The notes: a model not told the origin generated them from the sequence alone. A stretch of DNA of 64,000 nt from Mucilaginibacter paludis DSM 18603 (GCF_000166195.2 NZ_CM001403.1:1054001-1118000); one strand, 5' to 3'; positions 17,852 through 27,502 are shown, counted from the stretch's first letter. Translations and numbers: made by a program.

Positions 17852-18121
17852 ATGACAGCTATTGATTTAATTACTAAAGAAGACCTGAAACAGTTAGAGA
17901 ACAAACTGTTAAACGCGATTGAGGCGATCAGGCATCCCGCAGGCGGAGGCCAAAGCAAGCAATGGCTGAAAAGCCAGGAAGTGCGGAAGCTGCTGAACAT
18001 TTCGCCGGGCGCGCTACAAAACCTGCGGATTAACGGCACGCTTCGTTATACCAAGATCGGCGGCATCCTTTATTATAAACTGGAAGACATCAACAAATTA
18101 CTGGAAGGAGGTTTGCAATGA
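17852..18121 (+). CDS. Helix-turn-helix (excisionase/MerR-like) protein of the mobilizable element
   Basis: 89 aa. A coiled-coil-like N-terminus (ITKEDLKQLENKLLNAIEAI) precedes a small winged HTH (WLKSQEVRKLLNISPGALQN, LRINGTLRYTKIGGILYYKL) ending in EDINKLLEG. This is the HTH_17-type fold common in excisionases and element regulators of Bacteroidota. Its stop overlaps the next start (ATGA). A 5'-truncated homologue lies at 1839-1992. Confidence 0.85.
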   Translation: MTAIDLITKEDLKQLENKLLNAIEAIRHPAGGGQSKQWLKSQEVRKLLNISPGALQNLRINGTLRYTKIGGILYYKLEDINKLLEGGLQ

Positions 18122-18429
18122 TTGCTAAGGTTATCCGGCAGGAAGCTGCCGTCTACAGTAAATGGATCAGGTGCATGTCGCAGGACAACCGGTTGCTGGC
18201 TACCCATGTCAGCCTGTTCTCCGGCCTGTTTGCCTGCTACCAGCGGAGCGGGTTTGTCAATCCGTTTCCTGTGAACCGGAAAACGCTGATGGCCTACGGC
18301 AAGATCGCTTCAATAGCCACTTACCACAAGTGTATCCGGGAGCTGGATGAGTTTGGTTATATCCGTTACCAGCCGTCCTTTCACCCAACCAAGGGCAGCC
18401 TCGTTTACTGGCCGGAATGGTCGGGATGA
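18118..18429 (+). CDS. Small partner protein of the HTH gene
   Basis: 103 aa, coupled to the HTH gene by a 4-bp overlap. It is homologous along its length to 1531-1842. The core LMAYGKIASIATYHKCIREL and FGYIRYQPSFHPTKGS looks like a winged-helix DNA-binding domain. Two coupled copies in one window show that the pair is a conserved cassette. It lies directly upstream of the hairpin array, so it may bind that DNA; this is inference. Confidence 0.7.
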   Translation: MIAKVIRQEAAVYSKWIRCMSQDNRLLATHVSLFSGLFACYQRSGFVNPFPVNRKTLMAYGKIASIATYHKCIRELDEFGYIRYQPSFHPTKGSLVYWPEWSG

Positions 18430-18468
18430 CCGGGAGCTACTTTATATCCCGATATGGCGATATAACAT

Positions 18469-19056
18469 AGCTGTATAGCTAGTATCTGGCTATACAGCTA
18501 TAAAATCTCCAAGTACAAAATAGCTGAATATCTATGCATCTGGATATACAGCTATATAGATATTAAATCTCCCGGTACCTCGTACCGGGAGATTAAGTAA
18601 CCAGCAACTTAGTAACTTGATACGACATGACCAGCGATTTAGTAACCCGTTATCAGATAACGGGAGATGGTATAACCCGTCACAATAGAACCAGCGATTT
18701 AATCGCCAGATACAAAGGAGCCGGTTACGGCGTAACTAACAGCCGTATACCAGCCTTCGTATTGGCGCTGACAGCGCCAATACGAAGGCCAATACCTAAA
18801 AAGCATCGTTTTTGTAACACAAAAACAGTTAAGGCCATGCCTAAACCACGGCAAACGGCTCAGGGGCCGGTAAAAACTGCGTTTTTACCAAAAGCGCGTG
18901 TCCAAACGAAAAATCGTTTGGAGCAAGCGGGAATTGGGCATAGCCCTATTCTGCTTGCCATTTGCGCTGCAAATGGGGTTTTGAGTATCCTCCGGGGATA
19001 CTCAGCCGCTTTTTTACCGGCAAAAAGAAAGAAAACAGGATACCCACGGGTATCCT
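18469..19056. repeat. Array of at least twelve consecutive hairpins with different sequences
   Basis: Perfect or near-perfect inverted repeats follow one another: 18469-18499 (11-bp stem), 18520-18555 (12 of 13), 18568-18592 (11), 18646-18664 (8), 18754-18788 (16), 18808-18826 (8), 18869-18889 (9), 18901-18922 (9), 18923-18958 (imperfect), 18958-18976 (8), 18982-19004 (9) and 19037-19056 (9). Smaller ones sit at 18694, 18724 and 18831. Most loops are 2-5 bases. Stems are unrelated in sequence, so this is not an iteron array. Short direct repeats of ACCAGC(GA)TTTA also occur at 18600-18700. It lies just upstream of the mobilization genes and might be an origin of transfer or replication. Confidence 0.7.
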
Positions 19057-19138
19057 CCATAGCTGTATATACGCTTAACGCGCTGTATCGCCCCACACCA
19101 GGCGGTTGGTACAGCCTATTACCAATAACAAAGAATAT

Positions 19139-19690
19139 ATGGACGATATTAATGTTAAGTCAGTAAGATACCCCGAAGCGGTTGACCATAAGTTTGAAAA
19201 GATAGCCCTTAAACTGGGCCGCACCAAACGCCAGGTCTTTATTCAGATGGTGGACTATTTTTATAAAAGCAAGAAAGACCCTGCAGACCTGAATGATGAA
19301 CTGTTAAAAAATTCACTGATGAAGAACCATCAGCAATATATCGGTTTTATCAGGACACAGGAGGACATGCTGCTCATCCCGATTAAAACAGAGATGGACA
19401 GGGTTTCCGAATCACAGGGCGAGATCATCCAGCGGTTTAATACCGAAGTCCTGGAGCACAATGTAAAAGTGCTGAACAATCAAACCGCCCATTCCAAAGC
19501 GTTCGGCGAATTAGGCCGTGTGCTGGACATCATCCTGAAAGCCATGCAAATCAAAGAGAACCTGAAAAGACAGTTTGTGCTGATCCTTGATGGCTATATC
19601 CGGTCGCGGGAGGCATTTGGCATGATGACATCCGGAAGAGAAAAGGAAGAACTGGTTGCTGCCACTAAAGAGCAGGTGAGGTTACTATAA
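19139..19690 (+). CDS. BtgA/BfmA-type mobilization protein
   Basis: 183 aa from the ATG at 19139 (MDDINVKSVRYPEAVDHKFE); an upstream ATG at 19106 would add 11 residues without family support. The motif LGRTKRQVFIQMVDYFYKSK followed by DPADLNDELLKN matches the BfmA/BtgA mobilization family of Bacteroides elements, which bind the transfer origin. A C-terminal helical part follows. Its relaxase-type partner (21262) would be 1.57 kb away only because an IS4 element has inserted between them. Confidence 0.8.
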   Translation: MDDINVKSVRYPEAVDHKFEKIALKLGRTKRQVFIQMVDYFYKSKKDPADLNDELLKNSLMKNHQQYIGFIRTQEDMLLIPIKTEMDRVSESQGEIIQRFNTEVLEHNVKVLNNQTAHSKAFGELGRVLDIILKAMQIKENLKRQFVLILDGYIRSREAFGMMTSGREKEELVAATKEQVRLL

Positions 19691-19778
19691 TAATTTAATT
19701 CCCCCTTTAGGGCATAGCCGTCAACTTTAGAAAAAAAAGGGATAAAATTTTTTTAGAGCAAGAATCGGAACTGCAAAA

Positions 19779-21038
19779 TTGCAGTCATTATTCGAGCGAA
19801 TGAGTTCGGAACTATTTGAACCAACGGTGTTAGATGGCCTGGCCCGTAAAACAGAGGCGATACAACGCAAACGAAAAGTGGGAGGCAAGGAACTATTGGA
19901 TATGGCGTTATTTGATGGAGATCAATCGTTTAACGGCATGAGTATGCAGTTAATGCGGAGGGATGGGCTTGATATTTCGAAGCAGGCATTGCATCAAAGA
20001 CATCACAGCAATATGACAAAGTTTGTACAAGCCGTTTTTGAGCAATTAATAGCAGTTGAGTTACCGCAAGAGCAAACACAGGGCTTGGAGATCCGTATCA
20101 AAGATTCTACCCGTTTCGCGTTGCCGGAAGTTATTGCAGAGACATTCCCCGGAACAAAAGGAAGTGGGATGAAAGCGGGAGCATCTGTACAATTTGAATT
20201 TGAAATCAAAAGTGGTAAAAGCGATATCAAAGTAACTCCGGCCAACGCAAATGACCAGGGTGAGAGTCATCTGGACAAGGCATCAATTCAGCCGGGGGTA
20301 TTATATATGAGAGATCTGGGTTACACTCACTTGAGTTATATGAACAATATTAACAAAGTCAAAGCTTTCTTTATTAATAAATTATGTCCGAAAACAACGA
20401 TTTATCTATTAAAGGACGACCAATACCAAAAGTTAGAGTTGTCGAAACTACAAGGCATAACCGGCGTATTTGATCAACAGGTATATATCGGAGCTGATAA
20501 GATGCCGGTAAGGATAATAATAGAACCGGTAAGTGAAGAGCTCAAGGCAAGGCGGATAGCCAATACTGAAAAGTACAATAAAAAGAAAGGCAGTACCACC
20601 AGTAAGGGATTCAAAGAGCGGGCAGGGTTTAACTTTATTGTTACCAACCTGGTGAGCGAAAAATATAGCGCTGAATTGATCCAAAAGTTATATCACCTGC
20701 GATGGCAGATAGAATTGGTTTTTAAAGCATGGAAGTCGTTTTTAAAGATACACACGTTCCCCAAAGGAAGTTCGGATCGTATAACCAGTATATTATACAG
20801 TAAGTTGATCTGGGCAGTTTTGAGTTGGAAAATATGCATGGCTATCGGTAAGATAGGTCAAATTAGTGTTTTAAAGGTGCATCGACTAATCGCTTCTACG
20901 AAAGAAGAATTGCGAGCGCAGCTTTTAGGGATATGCTCAAAGTGGTTAGCTCTGTTGGAGAAATTAAACTTAAAGCACCTTTCAAAAGAGCACAGAAAAC
21001 ATAGGTTAAAAATAGAAGAAATTGTAATAAGTATTTGA
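19779..21038 (+). CDS. IS4-family transposase
   Basis: 419 aa DDE transposase. First D in RIKDSTRFALP, second D in YMRDLGYTHLSYM, and the IS4 YREK signature YHLRWQIELVFKAWK (Y-2-R-3-E-6-K) carrying the catalytic Glu. Full length and undamaged, so the element may be active. The Met at 19779 is 69 bp inside the left end. Confidence 0.92.
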   Translation: MQSLFERMSSELFEPTVLDGLARKTEAIQRKRKVGGKELLDMALFDGDQSFNGMSMQLMRRDGLDISKQALHQRHHSNMTKFVQAVFEQLIAVELPQEQTQGLEIRIKDSTRFALPEVIAETFPGTKGSGMKAGASVQFEFEIKSGKSDIKVTPANANDQGESHLDKASIQPGVLYMRDLGYTHLSYMNNINKVKAFFINKLCPKTTIYLLKDDQYQKLELSKLQGITGVFDQQVYIGADKMPVRIIIEPVSEELKARRIANTEKYNKKKGSTTSKGFKERAGFNFIVTNLVSEKYSAELIQKLYHLRWQIELVFKAWKSFLKIHTFPKGSSDRITSILYSKLIWAVLSWKICMAIGKIGQISVLKVHRLIASTKEELRAQLLGICSKWLALLEKLNLKHLSKEHRKHRLKIEEIVISI

Positions 21039-21086
21039 TTATTAGATATTTAAATACTATATTTAGATAGTTAAACAAAAATAAGA

Positions 21087-21171
21087 AAGGCGGGGTCATC
21101 TAAACCTCCCCGCCTTAAAAAACGAAAAATATGAGAGTAAAAATACATAGGTTTGCCCATGCGGGCAAACC
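21087..21171. other. Two hairpins in the IS4 3' region
   Basis: AAGGCGGGG ... CCCCGCCTT (21087-21116) and GGTTTGCCC, loop ATGC, GGGCAAACC (21150-21171). They lie between the transposase stop and the right end. The first has a T-rich side on the minus strand, so it may stop transcription entering the IS from outside. Confidence 0.45.
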
Positions 21172-21261
21172 GCGCCTAAAAATTAAATAACTGAAAATCA
21201 ATTATGTATGAGTACAGTCGCTTAAATTGACGGCTATGCCCTTTAGGGGGTTAGGGGGCGT

Positions 21262-22224
21262 ATGTTTATCAATATTTCAGACAGCAGGGAAGCGGAAAAC
21301 AAAGGGAGCAGCAGCAAGCTGGTGCATTACCTCGAAAAAGAGAACCGGACCGATAACAGGCAAAAACCGGAATACTGGTTCAACGGGCAACAGGTGAGTA
21401 TTCAGCCTTATGAGGTCATGCGGAAAATAGACGGGAATGTTGCCAAGCTTGGTAAGGACGATGCCAAATTCTTTTTGGTCAATATCAGCCCGAGCCAAAA
21501 GGAGATCGCTTTTCTAAAGGAGCAATACGGCGAAGATGGTGCCAGAGACCAAATGAAAGGATTTGCGGTCAGGGTAATGGATGCCTACGCGCAGAATTTC
21601 AAACGAGAGAGCATCAACGGACATGAAGACCTGATATGGTTTGCCAAGCTGGAAAACTACCGCTATTACAGCCACAACGACCCGGAGGTTAAACAAGGGC
21701 TCAAAAAGCGGGGCGACCGCAAGGATGGCGAACAGCTGCATGTTCAGGTCATTGTCAGCCGTAAAGACGCGACCAATACCATTAAACTTAGCCCCATGAA
21801 CAATTCGCGCGGAAAAAATGCGGCGCATTCCAAAAAGATGGGCCAGTTTGACCGTTTGGCATTTAAAAAATGCGGTGAAAGTCTCTTCGACAGCCTGTTT
21901 GAATTTGACAGGCAGCTTAAAGATACACTGGCGTATGCCAATACCAAAAAGAACGGTAGCCTGACCGAAAGGGCGACAATGGAAAAACTGGAACAGGAAA
22001 CATGCGCTAAAATGCGAGAGGCAGAGATTGGTACAGACCTTTCCCCGGAACAGGTAGATTTAGAATTGGCACCAGACACACAAGAACAGACAGCGGAAAT
22101 AGGCTATTCGCATGAAAGTTGGGCTGCACCTTTCCGAATAGACATCGCAGACGATATTGATGACGAGGCCATTCACGGCAGGAACCGACACCGCAAAAGG
22201 AAAGCCAGAACCAATACCCGGTAG
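21262..22224 (+). CDS. BtgB/DUF5712-type mobilization protein (putative relaxase partner)
   Basis: 320 aa. The N-terminal half carries SSKLVHYLEKENRTDN, AKFFLVNISPSQKE and DGEQLHVQVIVSRKDATNTI (a HxQ-type strand like the histidine motif of relaxases) and MNNSRGKNA. This is the pattern of DUF5712/BtgB proteins paired with BtgA. The C-terminus is charged and ends in an Arg/Lys-rich tail. Before the IS4 insertion its start would have been about 40 bp after the btgA stop. Relaxase activity is inferred from family and position. Confidence 0.75.
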   Translation: MFINISDSREAENKGSSSKLVHYLEKENRTDNRQKPEYWFNGQQVSIQPYEVMRKIDGNVAKLGKDDAKFFLVNISPSQKEIAFLKEQYGEDGARDQMKGFAVRVMDAYAQNFKRESINGHEDLIWFAKLENYRYYSHNDPEVKQGLKKRGDRKDGEQLHVQVIVSRKDATNTIKLSPMNNSRGKNAAHSKKMGQFDRLAFKKCGESLFDSLFEFDRQLKDTLAYANTKKNGSLTERATMEKLEQETCAKMREAEIGTDLSPEQVDLELAPDTQEQTAEIGYSHESWAAPFRIDIADDIDDEAIHGRNRHRKRKARTNTR

Positions 22225-22267
22225 GCGTTGACTCTTTATTTAGGGGAATATTTTTACAGAATGATAG

Positions 22268-22414
22268 CTACAGTTGTATCCATGCATCTTCATCGCTTAA
22301 TGAAGCTAGTATGCCTAATCGGACAAAACTTAATTTTTCAATCTTGTCCAATCCAGTAGCCCATACTGAACAATTCTCGAATTGTATTGTGAAAGATCTG
22401 CGTAAAATGGCGTT
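22268..22414 (-). pseudogene. Unidentified coding remnant
   Basis: The minus strand reads about 48 codons without an ATG (ILRRSFTIQFENCSVWATGL ... LSDEDAWIQL, stop). Codon use looks coding, and a stop lies just upstream, so it may be the tail of a lost gene on the CHAT-gene strand. Around it (22225-22650) nothing else is recognised, except a 9-bp inverted repeat AAGGTGTTT ... AAACACCTT near 22456-22511. Confidence 0.25.
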
Positions 22415-22650
22415 TTAGATTGTGTGGTTCGTTCCTCTAACTACAAATAGTAAACAAGGTGTTTAACAATTATCAAATTATAAGTTTGCTTTCTGTTTGC
22501 AAACACCTTAATGATAATAAATAGTTATCTGCTGTTGAATCTTAACAAACCCACTGCATTTAGATAGCAGACAAATTTTTGTTCCTATTTCTTTATAGCA
22601 ATGTCCTATACGACGAAACCAAGCAATTAGAAAATCATTGGCTGGTTTCG

Positions 22651-24849
22651 TTAATTGGTATGACCTTTTATATTATTTAACTCGTTAAAACGCTCCATAT
22701 ATATATCAAAATGGATCAGATCACTGCGGCCGAGGTTGCTGTAAAAAAGATATTCTGGAATTACTTGTTGTTCATTTGGCTGTTTGTAAGTCTGTTCGGA
22801 ATAAACTTTACGTCGTTGGTGAAACAGCATACTTCTGTTATATGCATTGGCCTGTTCTTGCATATTACGTCTGTAAATGCCACCACCCGTTTTAAGGTCG
22901 AGTGATTGCCGGAATGTTTCAGAGATATAAGACGTCCTGATCATATGTGATAAAAAGCTGAGCCAGTTCGGATGTATTGGCTCCGTCGCTGCAAGTCTGA
23001 GATTATTTAATAACCGAAGATAAAGAGTACTGCTGGAATCAATAGCAATAGGCAGGTAAGTTGTAGTGACAGATAAGCAATGGTTCTCGAAAAACGCGTT
23101 GGCAATCGTATTAATAGTGCCATAAGTAGGTGCAGTGTTGCAGGCGCATAAGAACACCAAAGGAGCACTGATGTTGTGAAGGACAACAAGTGGGCCGGTA
23201 AGTTGCTCGTCACCCAGCATTAGAAATGATGTTTTGTTTTCAGAGTTATAACCTCCGTGGCAATCGAAAATAAGCAGATCCGGTTTATATTTTCTAAATG
23301 CTTTTACTGCTGCGGCCACGGACAGACATACTTCAGTAACAAATTCATGCGTTTTAGCTAACTCTTTGACTTGGTAACGCCATGGCAGTAACTCCATGTC
23401 ATTACTACCAAAAATAACAAGTGTCTTTTTCAGGATATCTTTGGGCACAGTGTAAATGAAATGCTCATTGGCAGCAAAGGAACTCATTAAACCGTGAAGT
23501 GCAGTTTCAGGAAGTCTGCAGATATCATGGGTGAAAGACAGCGGCACTCCGTCTGTTTCCAACCATTCTATAGGGAGGTCAGTAATGGCCACAATCTGAC
23601 GATTTTCCACAAGTAATTTAGCCTTTAATCCCGGAGATAATGTGCGTTCAGCTAGCTGACTTCCAAATTTAGAAATGGTGTCTTTGAGTATTTTACGCGT
23701 TTCATGATCAGCATATTGTTCGATCTGAGAGGCGTCGAAAGCTGATAAGGTTTGGTTCAGTGTTTTGCCTTGGAATGGCAGTCGGATAATTGGAGAATAG
23801 GCAAATGAGGCATGAAGCGCGCCTAATGAATCAAGATATTTAATTTTTTGAAGAGTCACCCGCATCACCATACGCATTGATGCTTCGGTCATTGGTGGAA
23901 GAGAGTTAATATAATTCTGCGTCTGTTCAAAATCTAAAGACGTAAGGAGATTAACCAACTCCTCATCAAATTCAGCTGAAGCCGAACTTCGGTCTAACTT
24001 CACGAGATCGGGATTTTGGTAAGGAGCGATGATCAGGAGGGGTGAATACATGGTTTCGATCGCATGGACTGGTTTGATAATGTTATGCTCACGCATTAAC
24101 TCAAAGAATTTATCAATCTTCCTCGTTGATCGGATCAACGTTTTAAGGCGCCCAAATGAGTAAGGGGCTTTTTGCGCTTCGATGAGCTCGCGCTCATGTT
24201 CCGCTTTAATTTCCTCTTTACTTTTCTCAATTGTTCCGGGGCCGTACTTAAAGTTTCCAATAATCGAATTGAGCAAATGATAATTATTTTGTGCAGGCAC
24301 AAATACGGGGAAATCATAAAAATCCCGGGAGTAGAGGTCCACATGTGGGTGAAAAGTAATATCGGGAGCCCCAATTAGTTTGAGGATATGCTGATGTTCT
24401 GCATAAAGCATCCGCAAAAATTCTCCTGGGTCACTTACTTCGTTGTCAAGGCCGAGTGGCTGATCATCTTTTTTATTAAAAAAAAAGTAATAGTTTAAGG
24501 GCTGATGGGCATCCATAAGCGTATTTAAAACGCTATCCAGTTCAGGAACATTTGTGTTGATCAGGTAAAGCCGGATAATATTCCTGCGACTATTTGCCAA
24601 GTAAGGAATGAGGCTTGACGGATAGAGTACATTTAAACGGTAAGGGTTGTCATTTCTCAGACGATAAGCATTTTCGAAGAAATTGACCGGGTTGTCTATT
24701 TGCAGGATATCCTTTGGCAAGCGTCGTACAAAGTCGAGTGCGGGCCCTTCGAGTTCCTCTGGAGGAATGAAAGGGATAAATAAATCATCTTTTTGGGTGA
24801 TGAGCAAGTAATGAATTTGCGTGATCTGGTTGGGTCTAAGTGATAACAT
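22651..24849 (-). CDS. CHAT-domain (caspase-like) protease, 732 aa
   Basis: The C-terminal third is a CHAT peptidase domain: His531 in LLIFDCHGGYN and Cys570 in LVFLCACNTAPTYG, with the expected strand order. The N-terminal ~480 residues match no domain I know and are mostly helical. There is no signal peptide, so it acts in the cytoplasm. It is divergent from the TPR-CHAT gene across a 77-bp region. CHAT proteases in bacteria often cut a partner protein when a sensor is triggered (for example the TPR-CHAT subunit of Craspase). The nearby subtilase and nuclease genes are possible targets; this is inference. Confidence 0.8.
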   Translation of the reverse strand: MLSLRPNQITQIHYLLITQKDDLFIPFIPPEELEGPALDFVRRLPKDILQIDNPVNFFENAYRLRNDNPYRLNVLYPSSLIPYLANSRRNIIRLYLINTNVPELDSVLNTLMDAHQPLNYYFFFNKKDDQPLGLDNEVSDPGEFLRMLYAEHQHILKLIGAPDITFHPHVDLYSRDFYDFPVFVPAQNNYHLLNSIIGNFKYGPGTIEKSKEEIKAEHERELIEAQKAPYSFGRLKTLIRSTRKIDKFFELMREHNIIKPVHAIETMYSPLLIIAPYQNPDLVKLDRSSASAEFDEELVNLLTSLDFEQTQNYINSLPPMTEASMRMVMRVTLQKIKYLDSLGALHASFAYSPIIRLPFQGKTLNQTLSAFDASQIEQYADHETRKILKDTISKFGSQLAERTLSPGLKAKLLVENRQIVAITDLPIEWLETDGVPLSFTHDICRLPETALHGLMSSFAANEHFIYTVPKDILKKTLVIFGSNDMELLPWRYQVKELAKTHEFVTEVCLSVAAAVKAFRKYKPDLLIFDCHGGYNSENKTSFLMLGDEQLTGPLVVLHNISAPLVFLCACNTAPTYGTINTIANAFFENHCLSVTTTYLPIAIDSSSTLYLRLLNNLRLAATEPIHPNWLSFLSHMIRTSYISETFRQSLDLKTGGGIYRRNMQEQANAYNRSMLFHQRRKVYSEQTYKQPNEQQVIPEYLFYSNLGRSDLIHFDIYMERFNELNNIKGHTN

Positions 24850-24903
24850 GCGAACTGATAGGGTTTAAAGTAGCAATTTAGAATATTCGCAGGAATTTAT
24901 CGG

Positions 24904-24911
24904 TAAATTTG
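24904..24911 (+). promoter_or_regulatory. -7 element upstream of the TPR-CHAT gene
   Basis: TAAATTTG fits the TAnnTTTG consensus, 15 bp before the ATG at 24927, in the shared region with the divergent CHAT gene. Confidence 0.4.
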
Positions 24912-24926
24912 ATCTAAACGAATACG

Positions 24927-26402
24927 ATGCATCCAGTGAACTTCAAGCTGCCTGACCTTGCCATTTTGCTTAAACGAAAACAATACAAGCTTATTATAGA
25001 GATCACTTCGGGCCTAGCAATAGACAATCATCAATATTTTCATTCTCATCTCTATCATTTCCGTGCATTGGCAGAATTGGGAAAATTTGCTAGTGCCAGT
25101 AGGCATTGTAAGAAGTTAATTGCTGTGATGCCTTCTAATCATGACTTCTACCCTCTATTCCAGGCATGGAATATTTTTCTTGAACTTTTTGTTACAGAAA
25201 AGAATAATTTCCAAGAGGTATTTGAAAAACTCGGCGAAAGTGGATGTACAGAAGATCAGACTTTGAAAGCTTTAATATGCTATTTGCAAAGTCGCGTCAT
25301 ATCATTTGGGATGGCCGTTGGTAGTTGGCCACAAAACGCGGTAAATCATGCTATAACACTCATGCAAGATGCAGCAGATACTTATTTAAGAAGTGATAAT
25401 CTAATAGAATACGGTTCAGCAATAAAAGCCATAGCGCTTCTTTACAGTAGCTATAATAACGGCGATATCCCGAAGGCAATTCTGTGTTTGCAACAGTTGT
25501 TACCTTTCAGCACCCATCCTGATAATTTATACTTTACGACAACGGTTCGACTATCACTTTTAATTCTTGAAAACCAGGCTGCTTTTGATACAGGTTGTTT
25601 TCTGGATCAGAACAAAAATGAACAACGAATTAATGAACTTATCTGTCAATTCCTACTAGCGGGTCATCCGTTGGGGGAAGCTGATGTCAAATTTGAATGG
25701 GGAATGCTTTTATTAGAATACGGTTACGAAAAAGGCATGCCATTTTTGTTCAATGCGATCAAATTATATGATAAATATGGGGAGTTCAGTAACCGCCAGT
25801 CGGCTTGGAAAAAAATAGCAGACTGGCATGAGCGGAGGGGCCAGGCAGAAGAAGCCGACAATGCCTATCGGGAAAGCGCGAAAGTGGATACCCATATCGA
25901 ACTGGAAATGACCGGAGCAATACAGGCTATCTTGGAGATTCACCATGCATTCATGGCTAAGCCGGAACGGGAAGCTGTGCGACTCGGCAGATTTTATTTA
26001 AATAAATACAAAGAAAGCCGCATGGCTCCGCAACTCAGGGCGCTGCTGGCGAATGCACTTAGTCAGGGCACGGGAAAGACGGAGGCCCTGGAGCACTTTG
26101 AAGCCATTGTTGACTATTATCAAGGTTCATCACCAAGTAGTTTTTTGAGCGACGCCTTATTCAACTACAGCAACGCGCTTTTCTCAGTTGACCCTATCGC
26201 TGCAAAGAATGCTGCTTTGAAGGCGATCGACATTGCACTCGAATTAAAAGACTACATTTCATTAGGGAAATATTTTCGCGAGTTGGCGCTGCACCTTTCC
26301 CAGCAAAAAAAAATAGCTCCCCTTTTAGTTGCAGGGCTGTTGCATTTAAAAGAAGAAGGATTTAAATTTGCAGAAAAAAGAGTATGGACAAGGGCATCAT
26401 AA
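24927..26402 (+). pseudogene. TPR-CHAT protease, 5' part (interrupted by ISAs1)
   Basis: Encodes the helical-repeat N-terminal portion; native codons run to 26331, after which the frame continues ~23 codons into the IS. TPR-like helix pairs are visible (for example LDLLIEITSG-type starts, YHFRALAELGKFASASRHCK, NAYRESAKVDTH). The native gene resumes at 27503. Joining 24927-26331 to 27503-29232 gives an uninterrupted 1,044-aa TPR-CHAT protein (KKIAPLLV then GANEIEDTFRKAHD), with one copy of the 10-bp target duplication. A truncated TPR-only protein may still be made. Convergent with the subtilase gene at its far end. Confidence 0.8.
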
Positions 26403-27492
26403 CCTATTTGCAGAAGTTGCCAGACGTGCGTAGAAAGGCTGGTCAGCGGCATGACCAAACGTTTATTTTGTTATTATTTGTGATGGGGACGATGAGTGGT
26501 TATTACGGCTATCGTGCTCTGGGTGATTTTATAAAGCGTAATCAAAAAGATCTTTTGACTTATTTCACTCCGAAAAAATCCCGTTTGCCTACGTTTTATA
26601 CCGTGAGGCGTGTACTGCAGAATTTAGATTTTGAAAGTTTAAGCGAAGTTTTTTATCAATGGGCCAGTCAGTATACAGAAATCAATAAAAATGAATGGAT
26701 GAATATAGATGGCAAAGCGATCAAAGGGACAATGAGTGATTATGCGCTTGAAAAACAGCGATTTGTAAATTTGGTGAGTATCTATAATGGGAGCCGTGGT
26801 CAAGTATTAGCCCAGGGTCTTGTAGACAATTCAAAGGAAAGTGAAATTCCGGTGGTACGCAAGCTTATTGCTGAACTGGGATTGGAAGGGGTAACGTTTA
26901 CGCTTGACGCCTTACATTGCCAAAAAAAACAGTTGAGCTGATAATAGGTACGAATAATGATTATATGATAGGCGTAAAAAAGAATCAAAAGGGCCTTTAT
27001 GAAAAAATAGCGGCGCTGACATCGGATACAGCAAAGGTTTGCAGCAAGTTCGTTGAATTGGAGAAAAATAAAGGACGTACAGAGCGCAGATCGGTATGTA
27101 TATGCCCGGCGCCAGAAGAAATCAGTAAAGCCTGGATAGGCGCCAGTCAGGTAATCAAGGTAGAGCGTTGGGTAAAAGACAAAAATAAGATCAGTGAGGA
27201 TTGCGCATTCTATATCAGCAGTGTGAGGGAAAATGCACAATTGTTATGCTATGGAATCAGAAGTCATTGGGGGATAGAGAATAAGCTACATTGGGTAAAG
27301 GATGTCACGTTTAAAGAGGATGCCTCCCGCATTAGAACTTCTCATGCACCAGAAAATATATCGGTGTTTAGAAACATCGCTATTAACGTTTTCAGAGCTC
27401 ATGGCTTTCAAAATATAGCACAAGCACAAAGACTCGTTTGCAATGACATCGGCAGATTGAAACAATTACTCACTTAGAATGCAACAGCCCTG
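26332..27492. mobile_element. ISAs1-family insertion sequence
   Basis: 1,161 bp. The terminal inverted repeats are 15 bp perfect (CAGGGCTGTTGCATT at the left, complement AATGCAACAGCCCTG at the right). The target duplication is 10 bp, CTTTTAGTTG, at 26322-26331 and 27493-27502. Inserted inside the TPR-CHAT gene. The exact duplication suggests a simple, fairly recent insertion. Confidence 0.93.
26384..27477 (+). CDS. ISAs1-family transposase, two frames joined at an A8 tract
   Basis: The first frame (26384-26941) carries the N-terminal region, [13 protein letters not shown] (first D) and [11 protein letters not shown] (second D). The second (in frame to 27477) continues [20 protein letters not shown] and ends with the E-region ([20 protein letters not shown]). 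The break is at CCAAAAAAAAC (26930-26940). A -1 slip there restores QKKTVEL, the usual family sequence. Either an A was lost and the gene is broken, or the protein is made by programmed frameshifting. ISAs1 transposases are usually a single frame of about 370 aa. Confidence 0.8.
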
Positions 27493-27502
27493 CTTTTAGT
27501 TG

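Larger units (their letters stand above)
19710..21241. mobile_element. IS4-family insertion sequence
   Basis: 1,532 bp. The ends are inverted repeats, GGGCATAGCCGTCAA at the left and its complement at 21227-21241, with similarity continuing for six more bases. Target duplication is TTTA (or CTTTAG if the IR is taken as starting one base later) inside a CCCCCTTTAGGGGG site. It contains one intact transposase gene. It separates the two mobilization genes. Confidence 0.9.

Noticed and set aside
18469-19056. CRISPR array or integron attC cassettes as an explanation of the repeats
   Set aside because: Units do not share sequence, spacing is not constant, and there are no cas or integron-integrase genes. 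CRISPR repeats were not seen anywhere else in the window.
18627-19166. 179-codon frame on the plus strand across the hairpin array
   Set aside because: It runs through all the inverted repeats, has no domain, and its amino-acid composition follows the repeats. It overlaps the start of btgA. Probably open by chance.
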